A program made the position numbers and the translations under genes. Shown here in pieces: positions 6,909 to 14,718 of a DNA stretch of 14,955 nucleotides (position 1 is its first letter; each line of letters begins with the position of its first letter). Origin of the DNA: Helicobacteraceae bacterium (GTDB lineage: Bacteria; Campylobacterota; Campylobacteria; Campylobacterales; Sulfurimonadaceae); contig JAUWLG010000009.1 of NCBI GenBank assembly GCA_030613795.1, forward strand, positions 1 through 14,955. The letters are read 5' to 3'. The notes beneath the pieces were generated by a model. That model was given only the letters and a program-made list of their open reading frames with translations, did no database searches and had not been told where the DNA came from.

Positions 6909-7852
6909 TTGCCTGGGGCAGGTCGATGTTTGAAGGTCTCTATTTTGAGTACCCAAAAGCACTAAGCTTTATTGTCATCTATATTGCCTGCGAAGCCTAT
7001 TGCAAACTTCGCTCTTCAGCTATCTACTTTCCCCAGGCCGCTGCATTTACTAAAGAGACAGCTGCTATTTCAGCACTGATGTGGATCTTGAAATGGCTGA
7101 GTATTGTTTTGTTGATCTTAGCGCTTATGTCCCCGGTAAGAGATGAATTTTTAGAACTAGAACCTGCCGAGGGCTATGATATTGCTATGGTTCTGGATGC
7201 CAGTCGATCAATGCAGGCCAAAGCTTTTGATACTGTTCAACAAGAGAACAGTCGATTTGACGTGGTGAAAAAGATAGTCACTGAGTTTATTGATGCTCGG
7301 CCGGATGATAACCTTGGTCTGGTACTGTTTGGTGACTATGCTTTTATCGCTGCTCCATTGACCTATGACAAAAATATACTTAAACAGATCGTAGCACATC
7401 AAAAAGTTGGTATGGCAGGAAAGTCAACAGCTCTGTATGAAGCTGTTGCCCAGGCTGTTAACCTAATGCAACGTTCAAAGACAAAAGCCAAAATTGCGAT
7501 ACTGCTGAGTGATGGTCATAATACTACTGGTGAACAGATACCGCTGCAGGTGGCAATAGCCTTGGCTAAAAAAGAGAACGTCACGTTCTACACAATTGGT
7601 ATCGGCAGTGAGAGAGAGTATGATGCTGCGGCACTGAAGTATATTGCTAAAGAGAGTGGTGGCAAAAGTTTTAGTGCGGCCAATGCAAAAGAGCTTCAAA
7701 ATATCTACAGTGAGATCGATAGGTTGGAAAAGTCGGAGATAGAACACTTTGACTACGTCTTTAAAAAGTACTACTATATCTATCCACTGTTTCTAGCTTT
7801 TTTCACCTTGCTTATCTATGTCTATCTGCGTAATAGAAGAGGGTGGCTATGA
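6905..7852 (+). CDS. batA: BatA-like VWA membrane protein, copy 2
   Basis: Up to 315 residues with the same plan as copy 1: hydrophobic segments at about 19-31 and 59-75, a VWA domain at about 90-270 and a C-terminal membrane helix near 291-308. The MIDAS is intact: D98-A-S100-R-S102, Thr175 in GKSTALYEA and Asp203 in LLSDGHNTTG. The start is uncertain. The GTG at 6905 makes a GTGA overlap with the preceding stop, like the ATGA junctions elsewhere in the operon. The ATG at 6926 (MFEGLYFEYP) has GGGG 7 nt upstream and gives an N-terminus closer in length to copy 1. It overlaps batB2 by 4 nt. In family terms this is the copy in the usual place, downstream of moxR and DUF58, so copy 1 is the extra one. 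Confidence 0.87.
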   Translation: MIAWGRSMFEGLYFEYPKALSFIVIYIACEAYCKLRSSAIYFPQAAAFTKETAAISALMWILKWLSIVLLILALMSPVRDEFLELEPAEGYDIAMVLDASRSMQAKAFDTVQQENSRFDVVKKIVTEFIDARPDDNLGLVLFGDYAFIAAPLTYDKNILKQIVAHQKVGMAGKSTALYEAVAQAVNLMQRSKTKAKIAILLSDGHNTTGEQIPLQVAIALAKKENVTFYTIGIGSEREYDAAALKYIAKESGGKSFSAANAKELQNIYSEIDRLEKSEIEHFDYVFKKYYYIYPLFLAFFTLLIYVYLRNRRGWL

Positions 7853-9477
7853 CATTTTTACACCCAGAATTTATCTACTTGATGTTACCGGTCTTACTTA
7901 TACTGTTTGGACTGCTGTTGACCCAAAGTGATGCGCAAGAGTTCATATTTGCACCGGAGTCTTTAGCAAAGCTGCGTGTAGACACTGATCAGCTCTCAGC
8001 AAAAGTAAGAAATCTATTTTACTTTTTGATGTTTCTTTTTATCATTTTGGCCCTTGCAGGACCTGTTATCGAAAAGGGAAGTGCTAAAGTGAAGGTGAAA
8101 GATGACCTCTTTTTTGTCGCGCTCGACATCAGTGACTCCATGTTGTGTGAAGATGTCTACCCGAACCGTTTGGAGCTAGGTAAAAAGAAGATCGTAGAAC
8201 TTTTACAAAAAGAGAAAAAGAGTCGTGTTGGGCTGATTGCTTTTGCAAACAGCAGTTACCTGGTCTCACCGCCGACCTTTGATCATAAGATACTGACATT
8301 TTTACTCAAGCCCATGAGTAATAGTTATACCAGTGAACATGGAACCAACATACTAAACGTATTAAAAGCGGCTAATAAACAGTTAGAAAACAGTGAGAAT
8401 AAGAAGTTGCTTATCGTCAGTGACGGTGGTGATAAAGGGGAGTTCTCTGAAGAGATCACTTATGTTAAAAAAGAGGGTATAAAGGTTTATGTTCTTAGTA
8501 TAGGCACGCAAAGAGGTGGTGTCATCGAGCGAGAAGATGGACTGCTACGACATCAGGGTGAGGTTGTGATCAGCCGAGTAAACCGAGCTATAGACGACTT
8601 GGCAAAAGAGAGTGGGGGTGCTGTTGTTGATTCAGGTGAACTTTCGCCATTTTTAGAATCGATGGAAGCCGACAGCTTAGAAGAGGATCAAAAACCGATC
8701 TATTTTCATTTTTTCATTTTACCGATAGGTTTGGCAATGTTGATGTTCTTGATCGCTACAAGCTCTTTTCACCGTGGTGAAAAATATCATCTGCCCTCGC
8801 TTATAGTGCTGGTCTTGATGAGTGTTTATCCACCATTTGCAAGAGCAGAGCTATTTGACTATCAGCGTTTAGAGAGAGCCGATGAAGCGTACAAACAAGA
8901 AGATTATCGAGTGAGTACCAAGTCATATGAGTATTATGCGCTTGAGCATGAAAGTGTTGAAGCGGCTTACAATGCAGCCAACGGTTATTACAAAATGGGC
9001 AGGTATAAGATGGCGGTTGGACTTTACGAGTCTATCTATTTTGTTGAAGCAGACAAAAACCATCAACTCTACCACAACCTGGGTAATGCTTTTGCAAAGT
9101 TTGGCACTGAAACAGGTCTGAAAAAGGCAATAGAAGCCTATGACAAAGCCTTGAAGTTCAGAGAAGATAACGAGACGAGAGAAAATTTAGAGTGGGTTAA
9201 AAAGGCACTGAAAAAGAGCAGAGAGGAAAGACAAAAAGATCTGCAACCAGATACGCTTTTAGGTTCTTCTCCGAGTAAACCTCTGCTTGGTGGACGTAAC
9301 AATGAAGCTGGAAAAGAGGTGAGTGCTTCTAATAGTATGCATTATGCAGAGAGAACCATGAGCGATCGAGAAGCAAAAAAATGGCTCAAACTGTTAGACA
9401 CACGTCAACATGGACAAAACTATAAAATAGAAGTTGCCAACCCCGATGAAGGAGCAGAGAGTGAAAAACCTTGGTAG
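7849..9477 (+). CDS. batB: BatB-like VWA protein with C-terminal TPR domain, copy 2
   Basis: A 542-residue membrane protein. Helices lie at about 7-25 and 56-73, then a VWA domain (about 85-270) with a full MIDAS: D93-I-S95-D-S97, Thr166 in EHGTNIL and Asp192 in IVSDGGDKG. A membrane helix at about 286-303 is followed by a second hydrophobic stretch (about 315-330) ending in ARA-ELF, a good signal-peptidase-I-like motif, then TPR repeats (about 337-455; YNAANGYYKMGRY, YHNLGNAFAK). The tail has MSDREAKKWLKLLD (about 500-513) and ends in KPW. I chose the ATG at 7849: GAGGG lies 5 nt upstream and it forms the ATGA overlap, while the GTG at 7843 lies in the ribosome site. It is BatB joined to a BatC-like TPR domain. 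Against copy 1 the VWA and TPR parts align, but this copy has the longer tail. Confidence 0.87.
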   Translation: MTFLHPEFIYLMLPVLLILFGLLLTQSDAQEFIFAPESLAKLRVDTDQLSAKVRNLFYFLMFLFIILALAGPVIEKGSAKVKVKDDLFFVALDISDSMLCEDVYPNRLELGKKKIVELLQKEKKSRVGLIAFANSSYLVSPPTFDHKILTFLLKPMSNSYTSEHGTNILNVLKAANKQLENSENKKLLIVSDGGDKGEFSEEITYVKKEGIKVYVLSIGTQRGGVIEREDGLLRHQGEVVISRVNRAIDDLAKESGGAVVDSGELSPFLESMEADSLEEDQKPIYFHFFILPIGLAMLMFLIATSSFHRGEKYHLPSLIVLVLMSVYPPFARAELFDYQRLERADEAYKQEDYRVSTKSYEYYALEHESVEAAYNAANGYYKMGRYKMAVGLYESIYFVEADKNHQLYHNLGNAFAKFGTETGLKKAIEAYDKALKFREDNETRENLEWVKKALKKSREERQKDLQPDTLLGSSPSKPLLGGRNNEAGKEVSASNSMHYAERTMSDREAKKWLKLLDTRQHGQNYKIEVANPDEGAESEKPW

Positions 9478-10873
9478 TGTAATCTTTCTGCTTCTTTTCA
9501 CTGCTACCTTGCAAGCAAATGTGACAGCAGTTACCGATAAAAGCAGGGTGCAAAAGGGTGAGACGGTCACCTTGACGCTCAGCATAGAAGGTGAAAATTT
9601 TTCAGTGCCAGCGATAAAAAGTTTCTGTGGAACAGAACTGCCAAGGCCTGAACATAGACGAAAAATAGAGGAGGTAGAGGGGGCGTTTCAAAAAACTGAG
9701 CTCTATAGCTTTAGATTCGAAGCTAGGTCAGACTGTACTATAGAGCCGATTCTTGTTGAGGTGGACGGTGTGGAGCACTACACACCGTTGCTTCGGGTCA
9801 GTGTGTATGAAGATGATGTTCAAAGAGATGAAGAGACTATTTTAGAGCTGAGAAGCAGTAAAACTGATCTTTATGTGGGTGAACCTTTTGAGCTTGAGGT
9901 CATCTTTAAAAAACGTGATGTTCATGAGGAGATCGTTACTCTGTTTGTCACGCCAGAGATGGAACATGTTTGGATCAAGAAGATCTATGATGTGATCAAC
10001 AGTAAAGACGGTAACTACAGTGTGCAAAAGAGACGTTATCTCTTAGCGCCTCAACAAGCCGGTGACCTTCGTGTCTATCCGGCTGAAGTAAAAGTCGCTT
10101 ATGATGAAAATGAGCGTGACAGCTGGGGTGATCTTAAAACAAAACGTTATTGGCAGAGTCACTATTCAAATACTTTAGATATCCATGTCAAGGCCTTGCC
10201 CGAAGGTGTGACGGCAGTGGGTGATTTTACTATTGAGATGAAGATTGATACTAACGAGGTTGCGGTTAACACGCCTCTTTCCGCTAGGATCATTATTCAA
10301 GGCAGGGGAAATTTTGAAGATATTTCTCTGATTAAACCTGCTATTAACGGTGTCAATGTATTTGCAGAAGATCCAACGTTAGAGAAGATAGCAGATAGTG
10401 ATCAAGAACGCTGGAGTCAGACACTTGGCTTCGTTAGTGACAATAATTTTACGATCTCACCCATCACTCTGGAATACTTCGATCTTAAAGAGAGACGCAT
10501 TAAAACACTGCAGACGGAAGCTATTCCTATTCATACAATAGGTGGCAGTAAAGTATCAAATGTTACTAAGATGATAGATAAACAGAAAAGCGAAGGGATT
10601 ACAATGGAGTGGGCGATCGCAATGTACGTACTGGGCTTTATCAGTGCAGCGGTGCTTTTAATAGTACCGTGGAAAAGATATATAAAAAGGAAACAGACAG
10701 CAAAGGTCTCTACAAGTGACTATAAACGTGTTCTGAGCCTACTTCTCACACATAAAGATGATGAGGATGTTCAAGAGATGGTTGAGGCGCTGGAAGATCA
10801 TCTTTATAATGGAAGTAAAGAAGTTATTGATCAAAAAGAATTAAAAAAGCTGCTTTCTAGATATCAAAAATAG
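9461..10873 (+). CDS. batD: BatD-like protein, full-length form, copy 2
   Basis: A 470-residue protein: signal peptide (cleavage likely after LQA, residue 19), several Ig-like beta domains, one membrane helix at about 383-404 and a basic cytoplasmic tail of about 66 residues. The first domain (about 20-120, from VTAVTDKSRVQKGETVTL) has two cysteines, C56 and C92, which could form a disulfide; copy 1 lacks this domain. From residue 130 on it aligns with copy 1. I chose the GTG at 9461: AAGGAG lies 6 nt upstream and it gives VKNLGSVIF, matching MRQNLGSVL of copy 1; the frame upstream to TTG 9434 or ATG 9446 is open but lies before or within that ribosome site. It overlaps batB2 by 17 nt. It is the last operon gene, 9 nt from the convergent tyrA stop, with no clear terminator between. 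Confidence 0.83.
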   Translation: MKNLGSVIFLLLFTATLQANVTAVTDKSRVQKGETVTLTLSIEGENFSVPAIKSFCGTELPRPEHRRKIEEVEGAFQKTELYSFRFEARSDCTIEPILVEVDGVEHYTPLLRVSVYEDDVQRDEETILELRSSKTDLYVGEPFELEVIFKKRDVHEEIVTLFVTPEMEHVWIKKIYDVINSKDGNYSVQKRRYLLAPQQAGDLRVYPAEVKVAYDENERDSWGDLKTKRYWQSHYSNTLDIHVKALPEGVTAVGDFTIEMKIDTNEVAVNTPLSARIIIQGRGNFEDISLIKPAINGVNVFAEDPTLEKIADSDQERWSQTLGFVSDNNFTISPITLEYFDLKERRIKTLQTEAIPIHTIGGSKVSNVTKMIDKQKSEGITMEWAIAMYVLGFISAAVLLIVPWKRYIKRKQTAKVSTSDYKRVLSLLLTHKDDEDVQEMVEALEDHLYNGSKEVIDQKELKKLLSRYQK

Positions 10874-10882
10874 AGAGGCTTT

Positions 10883-11716
10883 CTAAGAAAAGATCTCTTC
10901 TAGCTCATTACCGTGCTGCATTTTCTCTCTAACTTTTTCCCAATCATCATTTTTGATCTCTTTTTTGAAATGTTCAAGTTCAGTTTGAAAAACATCAATG
11001 GCGTCAAGAAGATTCTGTTTGTTCTGTTTAAAGATATCTTCCCACATGTGCGGTGATGATTTGGCAAGACGGCTCATCGAGCGAAAACCACCGGCAGCCA
11101 TGGCCAGGATGTTGTATTTGTCTTCTTGCGCGAGTACTGAGTTTGCGATAGAGTAGGAGATAACGTGGGGCATGTGGCTGATAAAAGCCGCGTGGCGGTC
11201 ATGCTCGTGGGCATGCATATAATTCAGACGCATATGAATACCTGAGAAGATCCGTACTGCAGTCTCTTGTTGGTGTGTGCCTGAGTCTTCAAGGTCGCAT
11301 AAGACAACTACCTGATCTTTATAGAGCCCTTCAAGTGCAGCAGATGGGCCATGGTGTTCAGTTCCTGTCATCGGGTGTGCGGCAACAAGGTTTTTGCGGA
11401 TGCTGGAAGGCACGGCCTTGACAATGATCTCTTTGGTGCTCCCAAGATCGATGATAGTTGTATTTTCAGAGATCTTGCCCTCAAATGCTTGAAGTGTTTT
11501 AATGACACCATTGACAGGAATAGCCAAGACAATGACGTCAAGTGTGCAGAGTTCATCAAAATCGATGAGCTTTTCGACTAGGTTAAGACGAAGTGCCTCT
11601 TTTTGATGTTCTGCATTGTGGTCAAGACCGTAGATGTTAGAGACAAAGGAGAGTTTACGCAGGCTGAGAGCAAGCGAACCGCCCATTAACCCTAATCCGA
11701 CAATACCAATTTTCAT
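10883..11716 (-). CDS. tyrA: Prephenate dehydrogenase
   Basis: A 277-residue monofunctional TyrA, which oxidatively decarboxylates prephenate to 4-hydroxyphenylpyruvate in tyrosine synthesis. The Rossmann fold opens with G7-L-G9-L-M-G12-G-S, and the acidic D32 after IYGL points to NAD+ rather than NADP+. The catalytic region HPMTGTEHHG starts at His114; SHMPH (about 180-184) and GFRSMSRLAKSSPHMW (about 210-225) are the usual substrate-pocket motifs. There is no fused chorismate mutase or ACT domain, as in other bacteria with the short form. The ATG at 11716 has AGAGG 6 nt upstream and TATACT at 11742-11737 as -10 box. It is divergent from bamA, an arrangement I recall from C. jejuni, and convergent with batD2. 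Confidence 0.95.
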   Translation of the reverse strand: MKIGIVGLGLMGGSLALSLRKLSFVSNIYGLDHNAEHQKEALRLNLVEKLIDFDELCTLDVIVLAIPVNGVIKTLQAFEGKISENTTIIDLGSTKEIIVKAVPSSIRKNLVAAHPMTGTEHHGPSAALEGLYKDQVVVLCDLEDSGTHQQETAVRIFSGIHMRLNYMHAHEHDRHAAFISHMPHVISYSIANSVLAQEDKYNILAMAAGGFRSMSRLAKSSPHMWEDIFKQNKQNLLDAIDVFQTELEHFKKEIKNDDWEKVREKMQHGNELEEIFS

Positions 11717-11736
11717 TGTAAACCTCTGCTCTTTTT

Positions 11737-11742
11737 AGTATA
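11737..11742 (-). promoter_or_regulatory. -10 box of tyrA
   Basis: TATACT on the minus strand, placing transcription start near 11730 and giving a short leader of about 14 nt with an AGAGG ribosome site (11727-11723). The -35 position falls at about 11760-11765 and is poor (GTGTCT). It coincides with the left arm of a perfect 9-bp inverted repeat. Confidence 0.55.
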
Positions 11743-11756
11743 AGAAGACACCTGTA

Positions 11757-11783
11757 AATAGACACAAATAAACGGTGTCTATT
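11757..11783. promoter_or_regulatory. 9-bp inverted repeat over the tyrA -35 region
   Basis: Perfect arms AATAGACAC (11757-11765) and GTGTCTATT (11775-11783) surround the 9-nt spacer AAATAAACG. The repeat covers roughly -27 to -53 of the inferred tyrA transcript, so it could be an operator for a dimeric regulator or the site of an activator replacing the weak -35 box. It lies outside the likely tyrA mRNA, so an RNA role for tyrA is less likely. No regulator is identified. Confidence 0.5.
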
Positions 11784-11934
11784 GCGCAAGGGCCTTATCG
11801 TGCATAATGATAACTGAAATCTCTGAACAAATATCTTAGAAATCCTCAATTCATGGTGTGTATTTACCCAGCATTAATGGTTCTGCTGTTAAACTCACAG
11901 CCTAAAATTGTTAGATGAGTGTTTCTAAAAAGTG

Positions 11935-11956
11935 TTGCCCTTAGGCAATGTTTTTT
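11935..11956 (+). terminator. Terminator-like hairpin just before bamA
   Basis: Stem TTGCC (11935-11939) and GGCAA (11944-11948) around the loop CTTA, extended by two G-T pairs, is followed by a T6 run at 11951-11956. This has the form of a rho-independent terminator on the plus strand. It ends 24 nt before the bamA ATG, between divergent genes, so there is no upstream gene for it to terminate. It could be an attenuator in the bamA leader, the end of a small RNA, or a chance fold overlapping the bamA promoter (GATACT at 11960-11965). Confidence 0.5.
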
Positions 11957-11979
11957 AGAGATACTGATGAAAGATATAG

Positions 11980-14232
11980 ATGAAGCTTTTTAAAGCCGCT
12001 ACGGCGCTCTTATTATCACTGCCACTGTTCGCTGCAACGATCACCGACATTAAGTTTGTCGGTATGGTCCACATCTCAGAGTCTATTGCCAAAAGCATGC
12101 TCAAAGTCGAGGTGGGTGAAGAACTCGACATTGAACAGGTAGACGAGAGCATTAAGACATTTTTTAAACAGGGTTACTTTACGGATATCTGGGTTGATGA
12201 AGAGAATGGTGTTTTAACGTTTCACTTTGTCGAAAAGCCGATCATCTCTAAGATCAAGATGAGCGGTTGGAAAGAGAGCGACAAAGAGATTCAAGAGTCT
12301 CTTCTGCAGATCAAAAAAGGGGCGCTTTATGATGACAAGCGTCTTCAAGCTGCTAAAAAACGTATTATAGCGGCACTTTCACAAGAGGGTAAGATAGACT
12401 CTGTTGTTGAGATCGAGACGGAGTACCTGGACAACGGCAGTGTAGCAGTGGAGTTTAAGGTCAATGAGGGTGAGACGATCATTATCGAAGAGCTGCAGTA
12501 CTCCGGTAATAAGGGGTTAGAAGCTGACGTCTTTGAAGCTCAGATCGCCAACAAAGCGCACCAGTGGATGGGCTGGTTCTGGGGCCGTAATGACGGTAAG
12601 ATGCAACTGGCTGAACTGGGATATGACCCACTTCGTATTCGTGATGTCTACATGCAGCACGGTTATCTTGATGCCAAGATTGATGAGCCTTTTGTGCGTG
12701 TTGACTTTGACTCGTACACGGCACAGATGAGCTACCAGTTCAGTGAAGGTGATGTCTACCGTGTCAGTGGGATAGTACTGTCGCAAAGTAAGCAGGTAAT
12801 TGATGAAGCTATATTGCGTGAAGTCGTACAGCTTCAAGAACAAGAGCCTTTTAACATAAAGACCTTCCGTGAAGATTCTGACCGCATTAAGACCAAGATC
12901 GCCGATCTTGGTTATGCCTTTGTTCAGGTTGTTCCTGACCTTCGAAAAGACAAAGAGAATAGAACTGTTGAGGTCGTCTTTCGTGTCACTCCGGGTGAGA
13001 AGGTCTACATTAGAAATGTGATCATTGCCGGAAATGGTCGGACTCTTGACCGTATTATCCGTCGTGAACTCTACCTTGGGCCGGGTGAACGTTATAACCT
13101 GACCGACCTTCGTGACTCTAAAAATGCACTTGGACGTACCGGTTTTTTTGAGAGTTCAACCATCGAAGAGAAACGTATAGACGAAAAGACGATGGACCTT
13201 GTTGTCAAAGTTAAAGAGGCACCGACGGGTAATGTCCAACTGGGTGGTGGTTACGGCTCTTATGGCGGTATCTTGCTGAGCGTGGGTGTTAATGACCGTA
13301 ATATCTTTGGTTCAGGTATTAATGTCGGAGTTAAACTAGAACACTCTGAACGTACACAAAACTACTCGTTTAACATCTCGAATCCACGTCTTAACGACAG
13401 TGACTTCAGCGGGAACTTCTCGATCTATAAATCGGTATATGAGTATAATGACTACACGGTTAATTCAGATGGTATCACTTTGGGCGCGGGACACCGTTTT
13501 ACCCGTTTTATCAGCGGGTACCTCGGTTATAACTATGCAGCCGTGAGTTATGATGATATTGACCCTGAATATTTTGTGCTCAATCCGCAGCTTGTACAGT
13601 ATTTTGAGAGTTATAACAAAAGTTCAGTGACAGTGAGTGCCAACTTTGACAATACAGATGATTACTACTTGCCGCGCAGCGGATGGGCGATCTCGCAATC
13701 GTTTGAAAAAGCAGGTATCGGTGCAGACGCCAACTTCTTTAAAAGCCGTTCGACGTTGAACAAATACAATGGGTTAGAGCCTTATCTTGGTTTTGATGCG
13801 ATCTTCCGTTGGAAAAACCGTTATTTTGCAGCAGCAGATACGGGCTTCTTGCCACAGGCAGAGGGCTTCTATATGGGTGGTCTGGGTTCTGTACGCGGTT
13901 ATGAGTCGTACTCTTTGCCATATATTATCGATGCTGATGGTAATGCCGTACGTGTATCAGCAACACAGACGGCATCGAGTAATATTGAGATGAGTTTCCC
14001 CCTTGTTCCAAAAGCGAAGATGCGTTTTTCAATCTTTTATGATGTTGGTTGGATCAGAACCGGACGTCCTGAGCTAGGTGATGTTCCTGATATGTTCCGT
14101 ATGGGTTATGGCGCCGGTTTAGAGTGGTTCTCACCAGTCGGACCACTGCAGCTGGTCTTTGCTAATCCTGTTAACCCTGACGACAATGATAAAATCTCTC
14201 ACTTTGAGTTTACTATCGGACAGCGTTTTTAA
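11980..14232 (+). CDS. bamA: Outer-membrane protein assembly factor BamA
   Basis: A 750-residue Omp85 protein, the core of the machine that folds beta-barrel proteins into the outer membrane. A signal peptide (cleavage near LPLFA-ATI, residue 18-19) precedes five POTRA domains at about 20-90, 90-165, 166-258, 259-342 and 343-417, then a C-terminal 16-strand barrel to the end. The conserved barrel motif is V638-R639-G640-Y641 within GGLGSVRGYE, and the last residue is Phe (IGQRF), as usual for outer-membrane barrels. POTRA3 holds an aromatic insert (HQWMGWFWGRNDG) typical of BamA. The start at 11980 has no strong ribosome site. An out-of-frame ATG at 11967 opens a nine-codon frame (MKDIDEAF, stop) that overlaps the bamA start. 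It is divergent from tyrA, with a terminator-like hairpin close upstream. Confidence 0.96.
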   Translation: MKLFKAATALLLSLPLFAATITDIKFVGMVHISESIAKSMLKVEVGEELDIEQVDESIKTFFKQGYFTDIWVDEENGVLTFHFVEKPIISKIKMSGWKESDKEIQESLLQIKKGALYDDKRLQAAKKRIIAALSQEGKIDSVVEIETEYLDNGSVAVEFKVNEGETIIIEELQYSGNKGLEADVFEAQIANKAHQWMGWFWGRNDGKMQLAELGYDPLRIRDVYMQHGYLDAKIDEPFVRVDFDSYTAQMSYQFSEGDVYRVSGIVLSQSKQVIDEAILREVVQLQEQEPFNIKTFREDSDRIKTKIADLGYAFVQVVPDLRKDKENRTVEVVFRVTPGEKVYIRNVIIAGNGRTLDRIIRRELYLGPGERYNLTDLRDSKNALGRTGFFESSTIEEKRIDEKTMDLVVKVKEAPTGNVQLGGGYGSYGGILLSVGVNDRNIFGSGINVGVKLEHSERTQNYSFNISNPRLNDSDFSGNFSIYKSVYEYNDYTVNSDGITLGAGHRFTRFISGYLGYNYAAVSYDDIDPEYFVLNPQLVQYFESYNKSSVTVSANFDNTDDYYLPRSGWAISQSFEKAGIGADANFFKSRSTLNKYNGLEPYLGFDAIFRWKNRYFAAADTGFLPQAEGFYMGGLGSVRGYESYSLPYIIDADGNAVRVSATQTASSNIEMSFPLVPKAKMRFSIFYDVGWIRTGRPELGDVPDMFRMGYGAGLEWFSPVGPLQLVFANPVNPDDNDKISHFEFTIGQRF

Positions 14233-14303
14233 TCATTAAAACGGCGAAGGAAGTAATTCCTCCTCCTGCGCTAACGCTGTGTTCTCTTCAACAGAGGGTT
14301 CAC

Positions 14304-14327
14304 GTGCAGCTAAACCGCACTTTTTTT
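14304..14327 (+). terminator. Putative terminator of bamA
   Basis: GTGC (14304-14307) pairs with GCAC (14317-14320), with one more G-C pair inside after an A/C mismatch, and is followed directly by T7 at 14321-14327. It lies about 70 nt after the bamA stop and is the best intrinsic-terminator candidate there, although the stem is short. Confidence 0.45.
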
Positions 14328-14373
14328 GACTTCTTTTACTTTACTAATCAATAGTGATTTACTGACTTTCTCT

Positions 14374-14403
14374 CATACTTTTTTTCTCCGTAAAAAAAGT
14401 ATG
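14374..14403. repeat. 12-bp perfect hairpin CATAC-T7 / A7-GTATG
   Basis: Left arm 14374-14385 (CATAC followed by seven T), loop CTCCGT (14386-14391), right arm 14392-14403 (seven A then GTATG). The pairing is perfect over 12 bp. It is followed at once by another A run (14405-14411). It does not look like a normal terminator, because the stem is AT-rich and no T run follows on the plus strand. Confidence 0.7.
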
Positions 14404-14450
14404 CAAAAAAACGAGCTCTTGTGACAGCTGCGAGGTGAGAACCGTTAAGT

Positions 14451-14472
14451 AAAAGCCAACTGCTTGGCTTTT
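14451..14472 (-). repeat. GCCAAGCAGTTGGC hairpin, copy 1 (inverted)
   Basis: Perfect 9-bp stem AAAAGCCAA/TTGGCTTTT with loop CTGC at 14460-14463. Read on the minus strand the loop is GCAG, making it the same hairpin as the copies at 14629 and 14761 in the opposite orientation. Confidence 0.7.
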
Positions 14473-14489
14473 GTAGGTTCGGAACCAAA

Positions 14490-14511
14490 GGTGATGTCGT
14501 TTACGACCACC
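14490..14511. repeat. Bulged 4+4-bp hairpin, copy 1
   Basis: GGTG/CACC outside and GTCG/CGAC inside, loop TTTA, with a two-base AT bulge (14494-14495) on the 5' side between the two stems. It shares its plan with the hairpins at 14592-14612 and 14719-14754. Confidence 0.5.
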
Positions 14512-14591
14512 GAAGGCTGGCTACCGACTACTTCACTTACACTCTATTTATCACTAAAAATGACTAACTCACTAGGCTGAAGGTCTACGGC

Positions 14592-14612
14592 GTTGGTGCT
14601 GCGCACATCAAC
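14592..14612. repeat. Bulged 4+4-bp hairpin, copy 2
   Basis: GTTG/CAAC outside and GTGC/GCAC inside, loop TGC, with a two-base AT bulge (14607-14608) on the 3' side. The sequence differs from the other two bulged hairpins, but the shape is the same. Confidence 0.5.
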
Positions 14613-14628
14613 TCTGTTTCCAACTCTA

Positions 14629-14652
14629 AAAAAGCCAAGCAGTTTGCTTTTT
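14629..14652 (+). repeat. GCCAAGCAGTTGGC hairpin, copy 2 (one mismatch)
   Basis: Arms at 14629-14638 and 14643-14652 around loop GCAG. The stem pairs over 10 positions with one C-T mismatch (14636/14645), so the core reads GCCAAGCAGTTTGC. Confidence 0.65.
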
Positions 14653-14718
14653 CTTAACGAGTTTCACCAGTTCCCTCTGTAGATGCCACTAAAAGAGCTA
14701 AGCGGTAACGCATCTTCT

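Larger units (their letters stand above)
1159..10873 (+). other. Nine-gene double Bat/MoxR operon
   Basis: Nine plus-strand genes follow each other with junctions of -4, -20, +9, +9, -4, -4, -4 and -17 nt (negative means overlap). There is no room for internal terminators, and most starts after the first have a ribosome site inside the previous gene. The order is VWA, VWA-TPR, BatD, MoxR, DUF58, DUF4381-like, VWA, VWA-TPR, BatD. This is a moxR operon in the usual order (genes 4-9) with an extra VWA/VWA-TPR/BatD module placed before it. Co-transcription from near 1150 is inferred from spacing. Confidence 0.85.

Noticed and set aside
11853..11918. 21-codon frame (MVCIYPALMVLLL...) between tyrA and bamA
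   Set aside because: There is no ribosome site (pyrimidine-rich upstream) and it overlaps the stem near 11885-11901. Hydrophobic short frames of this length arise by chance.
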